This document shows positions 1 through 11,559 of a stretch of 41,839 bases of DNA, piece after piece. The notes under the pieces are model-generated. The model was not told where the DNA came from. It saw nothing but the letters and a program-made list of their open reading frames with translations, and searched no databases. The position numbers and the translations under genes were made by a program. Where the stretch lies: assembly GCA_024741835.1 (NCBI GenBank), contig JAENRP010000251.1, positions 1-41,839 on the forward strand. Direction: 5' to 3'. The DNA is from Diplocarpon mali (Eukaryota; Ascomycota; Leotiomycetes; Helotiales; Drepanopezizaceae). Positions within the stretch are counted from its first letter, which is position 1; each line of letters starts with the position of its first letter.

Positions 1-409
1 TGAAAGCGCATATAATGTATAGCTTATACGCAAACGGTATTTTAAAATCTATAGATAGGAATAAGGGTTAAAAGAGGAAGAATTTTAAAGCCAGTTGCTC
101 TTAAAAGATATATAGAAAGGAAACGATTTAAAAATAGGTAATTAAGGGCTTTAGTATCTACTAAAGCTAATAATGATACTTTAAGTCCATTTATACTAAT
201 AGTATAAGAAGTTAGGAATTGCTTCCCTCCTATTAAAGAGTTAAGATCTAGCTTTAATAAGTCGCACTTTCGTAGGCCTAAGTAGGAGTCTTTTCCTAGG
301 CCTTTTCGTTTTCTTAATCTTCTTCTATTTCGACCCTATTCTCAATTAAGTCTAAAGTCGGATTAGCTTCCTCTATATCTTCTAAGGCATTAATCTTACC
401 TACAAAGGG

Positions 410-451
410 GCACTCGGTCTTATAGTGACTAGTTTTACTATAAGTCTAGCA
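410..451 (-). pseudogene. Gag CCHC zinc knuckle of X1, mutated
   Basis: The minus-strand codons give C-stop-T-Y-S-K-T-S-H-Y-K-T-E-C. Restoring likely RIP changes (TGG to TAG, TGT to TAT) fits the CX2CX4HX4C spacing, with the second Cys read as Tyr. This knuckle binds genomic RNA in retroelement nucleocapsids. It sits between gag and the protease start, as expected. Confidence 0.75.
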
Positions 452-1961
452 AGTGGCTTACTTAAGGGGTAAAGTAGGAGAACTAGCCTTAGCTAGCGTA
501 TCTTAGCGAAAAGGGGTAGTCGGCTTTAAGACTAGTGGCCTAGAAACTCGGATAGTATTTCCAGCGCTTAGACCGCGAGCAGTCTTATTAAAGAGCGAAC
601 CAAATATCTTCTAGTATAATACTAAGGTTACCTTACTTCTAATCGAAGGGTTAAGAAGTTAATTGCTTCAGCGTTCGGTATCAAAGGTATTTAATTAGTT
701 AATTATAATAGTATAGTCCTTTCCTTAAAAGGCCTTAGCTAAGGCGTAGGTAGCTTTAAGCTAAGGGATAATCTTATTCTATATAAAGAAGAACCACTTA
801 GATCTTAAGACCTCTCCTTAGATCGCGGTAGATTAGAATCAGGCTTAAAACTAAAGGAAAGTTTCTTTAAAATAACTAGCTTCTCTTATATAGAGGTAAT
901 AGAAAGTGGATCGAAATAGGTCTACCTCTTAGCTAGTTAAAAAGTAACTGCTTAGCAGTTCTACTATTTTTTAACAGTTTCGAAAGGGGTTAGTCTCTAA
1001 AAGGTACTAGGGTTTAAGGTACATTCGGGCTTATCCTATAGTAGATCCTTAAATAAGGGCTTAGTAAGCTCGCTTATTTAAATATAGGTCGGTATTAACT
1101 TACAATCGGTCTTAGACTAAAGCTAACTACTACTTATATATTAAGGAGGTCCTATTATCAAAGGGGGTAATCTTTTCGGTTAGCTGAATTTTTAGCCATT
1201 TCGTATCTAAATCGACTTTTAAAGAAGGCTAAGTCTCGCTTCGTCAAGGGTAAGTAGATTCTCACTTAATAGTCTAATATACGCGCTAAGCTATCTCTTA
1301 GCTTTAATAAGCTAGGGTCTCTAGGCCTAAGATAGCCTAAGCAATTCTACTAATCTTACTTTATAATTATTAATTAAATTGATCTTAGCGTTACAAGGAT
1401 TCCTTTAAACCTAAGACTATTCCTTATAAGACGTTCAGGTTCGAAAAGTCTTATTTATCTCAATTAGCCTAGCTATAGCGTTATAATCTCTTGCTTTTAG
1501 CGGCAGAGGAAGGTCTGGCCCTAGGAGCTAGGGTAAGGGTACTCCTTATAGAAGCTAGTTCCTTAAACGAACCGGGTATATTCCGAGTTTGCTAACTTCC
1601 AGCTAATAAGGAATTCATTTTACCGATTTTCGTTTCGGTAGGGATTCGGTTAAAAAGGGGTTCTATAGAAAAAGGGTTCTAGTAGCATAGTGCTCTCCTA
1701 ACTTCTACCTATAGCACTTCTATAAAAGGAGTGGTTGAGAAAATCCGACTAATAAAAGCGTTTCTCAATTATACTAATTAATAAGCTATACTTAAGCTCC
1801 TAGTTTATCTAAGAGATCTCTAGGATCCTAACTCTATTGAAAGTCAAAACAACCGCAAATCGATTTTCAAAAGGGGTAAGATATTATTAAAAGCCGTCCC
1901 TAGCAAAGAAGAACTTCTTCGTTTAATATAATAATATAAAACCGCCGAAGTGCAAGATCAA

Positions 1962-1966
1962 GTATA
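1962..1966. repeat. Target site duplication of Y, left copy (GTATA)
   Basis: GTATA directly precedes the left LTR of Y, and the same five bases follow the right LTR at 9,115-9,119. The uninterrupted site survives once in the paralogous X2 at 13,742-13,746, inside matching flanks (gatcaa-GTATA-agagtaag). Confidence 0.9.
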
Positions 1967-2218
1967 TGTTACGACTTGCTCTCGAGCGTACAGAAGGCGA
2001 GAATTGAATGACGCTAACTGTATTACCTCAAGAGGTACGCTATGTAATTAAGAAGAAAAGATAAAGGAGAGAGAGCCTCTAGTAGAGCTCCTTTAGAATA
2101 AGTACAGGTGCTTCACTAGCGTACACGTGATCCAGCCACCTTGCTACCTTAGCGTGCACCTGACTTTATATACCTAACCGATACGTGATATAACTGTGCA
2201 TATAATACGGCCGTAATA
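1967..2218 (-). repeat. LTR of Y, left copy (3' LTR of the element)
   Basis: 252 bp, starting TGTTACGACTTGC and ending GGCCGTAATA. It matches 8,863-9,114 at equal length, with differences almost all transitions. The ends are inverted repeats (TGTTAC and GTAACA before mutation). Confidence 0.92.
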
Positions 2219-2220
2219 CT

Positions 2221-2236
2221 ACCCTCCCCCTTTGAA
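2221..2236 (-). other. Polypurine tract of Y
   Basis: The minus strand reads CAAAGGGGGAGGGTAG, directly beside the left LTR. This is the plus-strand primer site of LTR elements and fixes the element's orientation as minus. Confidence 0.75.
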
Positions 2237-3875
2237 AAACTGCGCCTGCGCAGTTGTATCCATAGGCTTATTGTCCTTTAGGTCCTTATAATCGTCAACT
2301 TCATTATTATATGACTTAAGCTAGCTTAATAGCGCCCTTAGTGGCCCTTTAGCTTAAACGTTTTTTAAATGGAAATCTCGAATAGTATATGGCGCTATTA
2401 TAGTATTAGAGCATAGGTACCACTTAAGGTCTTTATTAGCTCCTTTCTACTTAATCTAATATTCGAGCTTTCGAGCTTAAATACAAGATCCAATTATTGC
2501 ATCTATCTCTTACTTCTTCTATTCTAATAGCACTTTAATTAGTATAAGAGGTTCCCGAACTTGTCCTAGTAGAGGGTTGGGAATGTATTTACGCAGTAAG
2601 TGCGAGTGGAAAATAGGGTAGATCGAATGGAGCAAATCGGGCAATTGTAGCTTCCAGCTTTCTCTTAGCTTTTCTAGTACTTTTACTAGGCCGTACCACT
2701 TATTAGAGAGCTTTCGGCTTAGCTAGTCTAGTTTCCAATTCTTAGTACTAATTAGCATATCATCTCCTATAGTCCAATCAACTGGCTGGCGGTAAAGATC
2801 TATAAGCTATTTCATTTTAGCTTATTATACTTAAAGAGACGACTAGGCGAATTGGACTACTTTTTAAGCTTTAGTAGCTATATAGAGCGCCGTTTTACGA
2901 TTTACTCTCTCAGTTGCTATCTATAAAGGCTTTAGGTTAATTAAATTCTAAGAGGAGCGAGCCTTATAGCTGTTTAGCACTTAGAAAGGGGAAATTTGCC
3001 CTAGGGATTCGTAAGGTAAGGTCAATTAGGTAATATCTATTAAAGGTAAGAGACGACTCTAATTATCTTAATAGTATAAGTAGAACGGCCTAAGGCATTA
3101 TTTTAAGTACTAGTTTATGATCTTAGTTTAGCTATTAACATTAGGGTTATAAGCTATAGTTAGCTTAACCTTTATACCTAGTATTTAATAAAGCTCTTTT
3201 TAAAAGGTAAAGACGAATTAGGCGCCTCTATTTAATAGAATCGAGTCGGGTATGCCGAAATGGCGTATCTAGTGAATTAAAAACAACTCTGCAAGGTCTT
3301 TTATATCGACCGAATTATAGTATAGAACCGAAACTGCCTTCTTTAATAACCTATTGATAATTATAAAGGTAAAATTATAATTGAGTTCGTTAAGCGGGAG
3401 CTTTGTAAAATCTATTATTAAGTATTAGTAAGCTCGTTCGAGAATTGGCAAGGGTTATAGGAAACCGGGGGTCTTATTATAACAAGCTTTCATTTTCGAA
3501 TAACGACAGTTCTAAATGTAAGTGCTAATATCGCTGCTAAGGCTTTTCTAGTAGTATTTTCTTCCTATTAGAAGTCTTGTTTTCCTAATTTTAGTATATG
3601 CAACGTAAGGTTGCTTATGCATATGACGAATTAGGGCTATTTGCAGTTCGGGAGGTTAGGATAGTATAATAAGTCTACTTTAAAAGAAGAGTTTGCTTTA
3701 GCTAAGTTTATAGTCGAGGCTATAGTTCTACGCCTTATCTTAGAACTTCTATAGCTTAAGGGAGGTCTTATTAGCTTAAATGACCTTATCAATAATATAG
3801 TAGTTCGCCATATCGTACTCGACCTTAGATATTAGGTCGGCAGGTGCCTCTATTAGCGCGATTGGTATAGTCGTT

Positions 3876-3943
3876 ACTTATAGGCTAGGCCTAGGAGTGG
3901 AATCGATCTGCGCTAAAGTCACTCGTAGGCCGGGCCTAGGAGT
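3876..3943 (-). repeat. Two 23-bp palindromes 45 bp apart in the Y pol linker
   Basis: Palindrome copies at 3,876-3,898 and 3,921-3,943 lie between RNase H and integrase of Y. On the minus strand they read T-P-R-P-G-L-R-V and T-P-R-P-S-L-stop-V in the pol frame. Both arms are GC-rich islands in AT-rich RIP DNA. Confidence 0.85.
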
Positions 3944-4828
3944 AGAATCGCCTTTAGTAGCAAGTACTTCTATAAAGAGCTTATCATTAGGTAAGAGCTG
4001 CTAATAGCGTAAAGCTCGTTTCCTAGCCTTAAGAGGGGTCAGCTCTTAGTCTCGACATAAGAGTGTATTAGCTAGCGTATTTATTATACCTATTTAATAT
4101 ATAATAAGGAAGTTGAAATTAGCAAAGAACTCTGCCTAGCGAGCCTGCTAGGCTATTAAGTCCTTAGTTATTATAAAGTACTTAAGGGCTTTATAATCTA
4201 TATATATATATACTGTTTTCTAAGCCCTGATTAGCTCTACCTTATACTAGTAAAACGATTTAAAAATCGCTAAGAGCTCCTTATTATAAATAGGGTAATT
4301 TAGCTCAGCGTTATTTATAGTCTTTAAGAAGTACTTGATTAGGTAGTAGTTCTTATTTTCCTAGAGTTAGGAGAGTACGCCGGCGACTACTCTATTAAAG
4401 GCATTGGTCTTAAGTCTTATCTACTTCTAAGGGTAATAGTAGTATAAGATCGGGGTCGTTTAAAGGCTTAAGCGCAGAGCTTCCTAAGCTTCCTTATAAG
4501 CGTTATTAAAATCAAAAGGAACGTTTCCTATAAGAGCTATTAAAGGTCGGCAGATACGACTATAGCCTTGAATAAACCTTTAGTAAAAGTTATAGAACTT
4601 TAAAAAGCTTTATACGCTATATACATTCTTAGCGTATTTCTACTCTTAAATAACTAAGACCTTATCAGGGTCTACCTTAATTCTATAAACTCCGATTATA
4701 AACCCTAGGAACTTAGTCTTAGTAACTCCAAACTCGCTTTTCTTAATATCTACTTAAAGGCTATAGCATTAGAGAATTCCTAAGATCTTCTTAATATAAA
4801 TCTTATAGTTAAGGGAGTTTTCTAAGTA

Positions 4829-4852
4829 GATTAGAATATCATTTAAGTAGGT
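4829..4852 (-). pseudogene. Reverse transcriptase active-site motif of Y, mutated
   Basis: Minus-strand translation gives TYLNDILIYL where Gypsy polymerases have Y-[LIV]-D-D. The first catalytic Asp reads Asn. Upstream (about 5,100-5,190) is the conserved LR-x-x-INYRKLN stretch. A TpG-to-TpA RIP hit explains the change. Confidence 0.85.
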
Positions 4853-5807
4853 AGAGCAGAAATTGTTAAGGTAGTTAAGGAGAATATTATTAATAAACCG
4901 CTAAAAGGTAGTAGGCCTATTTATTAGCTCAAATAGCAAAACCTTATATTTATAGGTCCTATAACGCGTGCAAAAGGTAGTTAGGTCCTTAGCGTCAACT
5001 AATATGCAAATATAGTAGAAGGCTTATTATATATCGATTTTTATAAAAATATAAGCTTTTAATATATATGCCATTATCTTATTAATAAGGGGAATTAGGT
5101 AGGGGTCTTTCTTTATTAAGGCGTTCAGTTTCTAATAGTTAATATATAAACGTAAGGAGCTATTAGCTTTTCTAATAAAGAGGATTGGGACTACCTAAGA
5201 GGAACTTAAAGCTTTGATAAATCCTTTATGCAAATTCTTAAAAATATAGCTTTTGACCTTTAAGAGCTATTTATTAGTAAGGCAGTAGAAGGGTTCGATT
5301 ATTAAGTTGTTCTTACTTATTAGCTCGATTTTATAATCTACCCTTAGCCTAGGTTCTAGCAGTTGATCAAAGGCCTAGCGACTGAAGATATTCTTGAACT
5401 TAGCGTACTAAGGCGGGAGCTTTTAGTCTATTAGCTTATTATTACTCTTATACTTAGCTTATAGTACTGAACTAAGACTAAGGGAGCTAATTTCAGCTTG
5501 CTTAGCCGATTCTCGGCGATTGATTTCTTAATCTAGATTATAAACCGAGCTTACAAATATAAACTCTTTAAGCGCTAGTTTTTAAGTTTGTATAGCTCGT
5601 TTTGCCTTAGTTATAAAGCGGTAGTAAAGGGCGCTAATTGCTAAGGCTAAGATTAGGCTGATCTAATAAGCTGTCTTTAAAGGAGCGTTTCTTTTTACTA
5701 AGAGAGGGAGCAAGGGGTCTAATACTCTTAATAAGGCCTTTTTCATATAGTTCAGATCTCTTTTCAAGTCTTTAAAGAAACTGCTATCCCTAAGTCTATA
5801 AGAGGCC

Positions 5808-5920
5808 ACTCGTAGGCTAAGACCAGGAGTGGAATTCAAGTTTGCAGTTTTTACTTGCAAGCTAGGACTAGGAGTAGGATTCGAGTTCGCAGATTTCACT
5901 CGCAGGCCGGGACTAAGAGT
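5808..5920 (-). repeat. Three 23-bp palindromes at exact 45-bp period in Y
   Basis: Copies at 5,808-5,830, 5,853-5,875 and 5,898-5,920 form a coding minisatellite with a 15-residue period, each unit starting T-[PL]-[SG]-[PL]. The surrounding minus-strand frame (5,663-5,947) is open for 94 codons, unusual in this RIP-damaged region. It sits between protease and reverse transcriptase. Confidence 0.88.
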
Positions 5921-6633
5921 AAGATTCGAGTTATTGCTTGCTAGCACTAAGAGCTAGGCTCAGGCCATTCTTAGGTCTTTATCCTTAGTGTCTATTATAG
6001 CTGCTTAACGATTGATATCTTACTAGGCTATTAAAGGTTTAGTTAGCTATAAGAGATCGATTAATACGCGTTAGTTAAAGTAGGAGATAATAGGCATATC
6101 CTTAGGCTAAGAGATACTGTTTTTCCCCTTTCTATAGGATTATTTAAGGTCATAATACTCTAGGAACTTCCTACTAATTAAAATGTCGGTTGCTCTTAAG
6201 CTTATAATTAAGAAAGGGAAGTTTATTCGTCGCCTATTGATTATAAGGGTAAGTAAGATAGCAAATCGAATGGTTTCTCCCTTAAGGCTATTATAGCTAA
6301 TAGGGATAATCAGTTTAGGCAGTTTAATAAACTTTACCTTAAGTCTTTAAGAGAGCTAGTATATTAAAAATATCTTAATAATATTGAAAATATTAGCTCT
6401 ACTATTAATATAAGTAACTATTTTAATAAATGATCTATTTTAAGCTAGTTCTATAGGAATTAAGAACTAGTAGCCGCCTATTAATAGGCGGGAATTAAAA
6501 TCTAAGTCTTTTTACAAATTGTAACTTATACTATAGTAGGAGTCTTTGCTATAGCTTAGCAGTTTCTTAATAGTAGGTCGTTTTCTATTTCAACTTTAGC
6601 TATTATAAACTCGCCCTACTTCTTTAGCTTAAG

Positions 6634-6675
6634 GCAGTCTATTATATAGTGATTAAGGGCTTTGCAATTATAGCA
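6634..6675 (-). pseudogene. Gag CCHC zinc knuckle of Y, intact motif
   Basis: Minus-strand codons give CYNCKALNHYIIDC, a perfect CX2CX4HX4C knuckle, one of the few motifs in the nest that escaped RIP. It marks the end of gag and the start of the protease region. Confidence 0.85.
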
Positions 6676-7669
6676 AAGACTAGACGACGGCTTTGGATTA
6701 GCAGACCCTTCTTAGTAGACCGCTGGCAAAGGGGAATAAGTGCAAGGAGCTAGGAAAGTAGCTATAGCTATAGGTCTTTATGACTTCCTTTTTAGTATAC
6801 TAGGGACGCGGTCCTTCGAAGGGGAGAATGCGATAGCAGGGGCGACTTATCAAGCGTTATAGGCTTCTTCTTACTTAATATTATAAGCCTTATAGTTTGC
6901 AATAGCTAAGAACTTATCTAAAGTAGTATAATTATTATTTATTTTATACTTCTTTACTTAAAGGTCGTTCTTTAAAGCTAGGGAGACCTTTTTATAAACA
7001 TTATTAAATTAGGAAGACTAATCGATCTTATTAGCTATAGTAAGAGTAACGAACTTAGATTGGAACTTATTATATAATAATAAACCTATAGTTAGCCTAC
7101 TATATTTAAGCTTAGCAGATTAAATATAGTTATAGTTAAAGAACCTTTAATCTAAGACTCTAAGGACGTTAATAGTGTATATAAATTTATTAATAAAGAT
7201 AGGATTTATATATTATAAGATTAGGTTTTAAGCTTTACCTATTATACACTTAAAGTAGGTAGTAATCTAGTCCTCTTCTAAAGTGAAGTTACTTAAGTAC
7301 TTTTAAATAAATACCTTTATAGCTATCTTTTAAATGTTATAGGTGATTTTGCCTTAGTGGTTATTAAAATGGGTTTAAAGGTACTTAATTTAATAGGGGT
7401 CGACGGCTAGGACTAACGGTCTAATAATTAAGAGGTAGTAGTTTAAAGGAGGCAGCAAGTCGGCGGTAAAGGACTGAGTATTTTAAGGGCTAGCACTTAA
7501 GGAAGAAGGGGCGGTAGTATTGTTTTAAAGAGCGGCGGCTATAGTAGCGCTAATAAGGTTTGCGATTTCGGCCTGCTAAGCAGTTGAAAAGAGAAGGGCC
7601 GATATAGTAAGGGTAGACGTCGGTTCTTCCTTAACTTTAATTAATAGAAGGGGAGTATTTCGAAAATCT

Positions 7670-7692
7670 ACTTACAGTCTAGGACCAGGAGT
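7670..7692 (-). repeat. 23-bp palindrome in the gag region of Y
   Basis: Single copy; the minus strand reads T-P-G-P-R-L-stop-V in the gag frame. The stop is a RIP-type CAA-to-TAA change. It is flanked by the usual GAAATCG tail. Confidence 0.85.
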
Positions 7693-7764
7693 GAAATCGG
7701 TACTAAGGGAGGTTTCTTCCTAAGTGGGCTTAAGAGGGGGAATATCTCTAGGACCAGGGTTGGT

Positions 7765-7826
7765 AGTAAGGCCTAGAGAACTGGTGGCAGTAAGGCCTAG
7801 AGAACTGGTGGCAGTAAGGCCCGGTA
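7765..7826 (+). repeat. 24-bp tandem repeat in the Y gag region
   Basis: The unit AGTAAGGCCTAGAGAACTGG plus TGGC is repeated about two and a half times, in frame. The plus-strand open frame over it (7,724-7,906) is an antisense shadow of gag, so I do not call it a gene. It is a separate repeat from the 23-bp palindrome. Confidence 0.7.
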
Positions 7827-8288
7827 GAGGTGCGGTTAACCTTTCACTTCTCCTAAGTGGCATAAGATTAAAGGTCTTAAGTACTAACTCTCTCTATATT
7901 ATCTAGTTTAGTCTAAAGGGACCTAATGCTAAATAGTGACCTATTTAAAAGGGGGAAGATTAGTATAAGCGGAGCTATATACGTTCTTAAAGCCTTCTAG
8001 TAGAGTATATATTAAGGTATTATAGGTTTATAGATCTTAAGAAAGAAGGTTTTACTTTAGGATCATATCTCTTTACTAATCAGGAATTGCAATAAGATTG
8101 CCTAAGGGTATAGTGCAAATCTAGGGAAGTGGAGTTCGAGGATCTAAAGCTTATTACTCTACTAAAGTTGACCTAGTCTCTAATAGTATAGTATAACCTA
8201 TTAAGGCTAACCAAGTCTCTATATATATATATAGGTATAGGTCCCCTAGTTAGTACCTAAGTGTTTCGAAGGAAGGAGTAAGGGGCTT

Positions 8289-8474
8289 TGAAGAGTGTGA
8301 GGAGAGTTGTCGACGAGTATAGGTCGACGGGAAGTGTAAAGAAGGTCGACGACTTATTCGCAAGGAGGGGTCTTTAAAGAGTCGAGTTATATTTGAGGAT
8401 TTCGCAGAAGAAGGGGAGTATCGAAGAGTATAGAGCGAGAGTTATCGACAAGTATAAGTCGATAAAAGCGAGTA
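8289..8474. repeat. Direct repeat pair in the Y leader
   Basis: About 52 bp at 8,289-8,340 recurs at 8,422-8,474 (gagttgtcgacgagtatagg versus gagttatcgacaagtataag), differing mostly by transitions. Each copy contains an imperfect GTCGAC-loop-GTCGAC arrangement. It lies in the untranslated leader between the 5' LTR and gag. Confidence 0.6.
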
Positions 8475-8577
8475 GTATAGAGTGTTTATAAGGGAGGGAG
8501 AGAGTTAGGAAGAGAAAAGTTATTATACTACTTTAAGCAGCAGCCTACGCTAGCGAAGCGAAGGCATAGTGAATAAT

Positions 8578-8595
8578 TTTTTTTTTTTTTTTTTT
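8578..8595. repeat. Homopolymer T tract in the Y leader
   Basis: An uninterrupted run of about 18 T in the Y leader (poly-A on the transcribed strand). No gene is associated with it. Confidence 0.8.
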
Positions 8596-8862
8596 AAATT
8601 GAACTTAAAGGTAAATCTCCGTTTGTAAAATAGAGGAGGTAAGGGGTCGAAAAAACAAGCTAATCTCGTATTCGAAGGTTGTTCAGCTTTCTTTAAAAAC
8701 TAGATTAGTAAGATAATCTAAGCGCTATATACGAGTTACTCAAGGCAGTTTGTAATAGAAGTCGAGATCGAGAGATCGAGTTACTTAAGGCAGTTCGAAA
8801 TAACGATATTAAAGGTAGTAGATATTAAGCTTCTTAGCGGAGGTTAAGTAGATCTTTTCTTA

Positions 8863-9114
8863 TATTACAACTTGCTCTTAAGCGTACAGAAGGCGAGAAT
8901 TAAATAACGCTGACTATATTACCTCAAGAGGTACACTATATAATTGAGAAGAAAAGATAAAGGAGAGAGAGCCTCTAATAGAGCTCCTCCAGAATAAGTA
9001 CAGGTACTTCACTAGCATGCACGTAATCCAGCCACCTTGCTACCTTAGCATGCACCTGACTTTGTGCACCTGACCGACACATGATATAACCGTGCACGTG
9101 ATGCGGCCGTAACA
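8863..9114 (-). repeat. LTR of Y, right copy (5' LTR of the element)
   Basis: 252 bp, ending GCGGCCGTAACA; it pairs with 1,967-2,218 at identical length. It should carry the element promoter. It keeps more C and G than its partner, so the two LTRs were mutated unequally. Confidence 0.92.
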
Positions 9115-9119
9115 GTATA
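9115..9119. repeat. Target site duplication of Y, right copy (GTATA)
   Basis: Pairs with 1,962-1,966. Reading across the pair restores the X sequence seen unbroken at 13,735-13,760. Confidence 0.9.
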
Positions 9120-9386
9120 GGAGCAAGAAGTAGTGCAAAAGGCGTATTCTATAGGTCTAATACAAAGGAAACGAAGAAGTTAGAAAACCCTCCTTAAGGG
9201 AGAGCCCTTCTTCCTTATATATATAGCAGCTAGAAGCTCTATTGCCCATTTATATAATATTATATAAGAATATCCTTTTGCACCTTTAGGGTCGATTCGA
9301 GAAAACCCTATATCGAATCGAGATTGCGAAACCTTAAAACGCCGTACTCCTAGGTAATTGCACTAAGTGGAGGTGCAGCCGTTATA
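9115..9386 (-). repeat. 5' LTR of X1
   Basis: About 272 bp whose minus-strand start would be TGTAACGGCTGCACC before RIP (plus strand ends GCAGCCGTTATA). It matches 13,742-14,013. Homology between X1 and X2 stops exactly at this end, which marks the element boundary. The inner end of the LTR cannot be placed because the 3' LTR is outside the window. Confidence 0.7.
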
Positions 9387-10470
9387 TAATAGGCTTTAGG
9401 GCTAGTGGCCTAGAAACTCGGGTTATACTTCTAATACTCGGACCGCAAGCAGTCTTATTAAAGAGCGAACCGAATATCTTCTAATATAATACTAAAGTCG
9501 CCTTACTTTTAATCAAAGGGTTAAGAAGTTGATTGCTTCAGCGTTTAGCATTAAGGGCGTTCAATTAATTAACTATAATAATATAATCCTTCCTTTAAAA
9601 GGCCTTAGCTAAGGCGCAAGTAGCTTTAAGCTAAGGGGTAATCTTATTCTATATAAAGAAGAACTACTTAAATCTTAAGACCTCTCCTTAGATTGCAGCA
9701 GATTAGAATCAGGCTTAAAACTAAGGGAAAGTTTCTTTAAAATAATTAGCTTCTCTTATATAAAGGTAATAGAAAGTAAATTGGAATAAGTCTACCTTTT
9801 AGCTAGTTAAAAAGTAACTGCTTAGCAGTTCTACTATCTTTTAACAGTTTTAAAAGAGGTTAGTCTTCAAAAGGTACTAGGGTTTAAGGTACATTTAGGC
9901 TTATCTTATAATAGATCCTTAAATAAGGGCTCGGCGAGCTTACTTATTCAGATATAAGTTAGCATTAACTTATAATTAGTCTTAGACTAAAGCTAACTAC
10001 TACTTATATATTAAAGAGGTCCTATTATTAAAAGGGGTGATTTTTTCAATCAGCTAAATTTTTAATTGTTTTATATCTATATCGACTTTTAAAAGAGGCT
10101 AAGTCTCTTAAAGGTAGGTGGATTCTCGCTTAGTAGTCTAATATATGCGCTAAGCCGTCTCTTAGCTTTAATAAGCTAAGGTCTTTAGGCTAAAGATAGC
10201 CTAGGCAATCCTGCTAATCTTACTTTATAATTATCAATTAAATTAATCTTAGTATTATAAGGATTCCTTTAAACCTAAGACTATTCCTTATAAGACGTTT
10301 AGGTTTGAAAAGTCTTATTTATCTTAATTAGCTTAACTATAGTATTATAGTCTTTTGCCCTTAGCGGTAGAGGAGGGTCCGGCCTTAGGGGCTAGGGTAA
10401 GGGTACTCCTTATAGAAGCTGGTTCCTTAAATAAACTAGGTACATTCTATATTTGCTAACTTCCGATTAG

Positions 10471-10717
10471 TGTAGAGACCTGGAAGTGGAGGATCTCGTG
10501 ACATAGGTCACATGGTCAGAGGAGGAGCAAGAAAGGGGTATATATAGGACTACTATTATACTTAGAGATAGCGCGCAATGCCAACTACCTATTCTACCCT
10601 TAATTAGTGAATTGTCTTAGTTCCCGTCTTCGGAGAGCCCGCTTATAGTGCTTCCTCCCTTTTTATCTTTGGTCTTTACGTAGGCCTATTCTTATATTAT
10701 CTCCCTTTAGCCTTATA
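10471..10717 (+). repeat. 5' LTR of G
   Basis: Begins TGTAGAGACCTGG and ends CCTTATA (probably CA before RIP). It is the less mutated of the pair and includes a TATATATAGG stretch near 10,540 that could be a TATA box. Confidence 0.85.
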
Positions 10718-11409
10718 TTAGTGACCTACGCAGGGACGATTCCTTTAAGATTTTGTCTTTATATGACTTCTCCTCTTGATTCTCTTAGTTTATAAATAAG
10801 AGATTAACCCTTTGAAAACCTTTTAAAATAATAATCATTTAGTTATTTGTAACTATTAGTTATCATTCCTTTAGTATCGACCTTGCAATCACTTAGTTAT
10901 TTGGAACTATCGATTGCCACTCTCTACTATTAATAACCTTAGATTTTCCCTTTTCGGCTTTGCTTTGAAAACCCCTATTTTCTTCCTCAACTTTGAGATT
11001 TTCGGAATTTTCGGCTTCCTAGTATAAAAAGTTTGGCAAACCCTATAATAGCAGTCTTAAACAGCAGTGGTTTTAAGTACTTAAGTAATACTAAGCGCAA
11101 ACTCTAATCGGAAGTGTCTTTTTAGAATCTTTAGAAATCCGAATTTGATAATTTAGCTGCCTCGGCTTAATAAAACTTTAAAAACTGCTTTAGAATCGTC
11201 TTTAGAGACCCCTTTATTCTAAGGACTAATGGGAATTGTCTTAAAAGCTAAGATGAATCTTTCTTAGAAACTTTATCTTAGAAATTAGTCTTTGACTTAA
11301 TAAACCTTTACTTACTACTAGTGATTATAGTACCCTTATTTACTGCTTTATATTTACTAAAGAAGTCTTGGTAAAGTATAAATAAACTTTCTATGGAAAT
11401 TGGATTTTT

Positions 11410-11432
11410 ACTCCTAGGCCAGACCTGCGAGT
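11410..11432. repeat. 23-bp palindrome in the G leader
   Basis: Arms ACTCCTAGGCC and GACCTGCGAGT around one central A. It lies upstream of gag in probably non-coding sequence. Confidence 0.85.
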
Positions 11433-11559
11433 AGGAATATAAAAATGCAATTTTATATAACTCGAGTTCTTTACCTTCCCCTTTAATACCTTCCCTTTTA
11501 ATAACTGTATCTGCTTTTTTAATATCAATACTTGAAAATACTAAAAATATTAATTTCAA

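Larger units (their letters stand above)
1967..9114 (-). mobile_element. Gypsy (chromovirus) LTR retrotransposon Y, complete but RIP-inactivated
   Basis: A 7,148-bp element with two 252-bp LTRs, a 5-bp target duplication and a polypurine tract, in minus orientation. Right to left: leader (8,862-7,900), gag (about 7,700-6,600, CCHC 6,634-6,675), protease region (about 6,500-6,200), reverse transcriptase (about 5,250-4,500), RNase H (about 4,500-4,130), integrase (about 3,750-2,700) and a chromodomain (about 2,530-2,300, with W-Y and an R-D-F-H end). All frames contain many stops at former Gln and Trp codons. The longest surviving open stretch (5,663-5,947) encodes only the 45-bp repeat linker. 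It was inserted between the LTR and gag of X1, and it is among the youngest insertions in the nest. Confidence 0.92.
1..9386 (-). mobile_element. LTR retrotransposon X, copy 1 (probably Gypsy), 5' part only, interrupted by Y
   Basis: Two segments, 1-1,966 and 9,115-9,386, are one element split by element Y. On the minus strand, right to left, they hold a 5' LTR (about 9,115-9,386), a decayed gag (about 1,900-500), a CCHC zinc knuckle (410-451) and the start of an aspartic protease (about 149-166, reading LVDTK where LVDTG is expected). Pol and the 3' LTR lie beyond position 1. The same sequence recurs as X2 (9,387-14,013), differing mainly by C/T and G/A transitions. The order gag, CCHC, protease suits Ty3/Gypsy, but no reverse transcriptase is visible here, so the superfamily is inferred. 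Confidence 0.8.
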
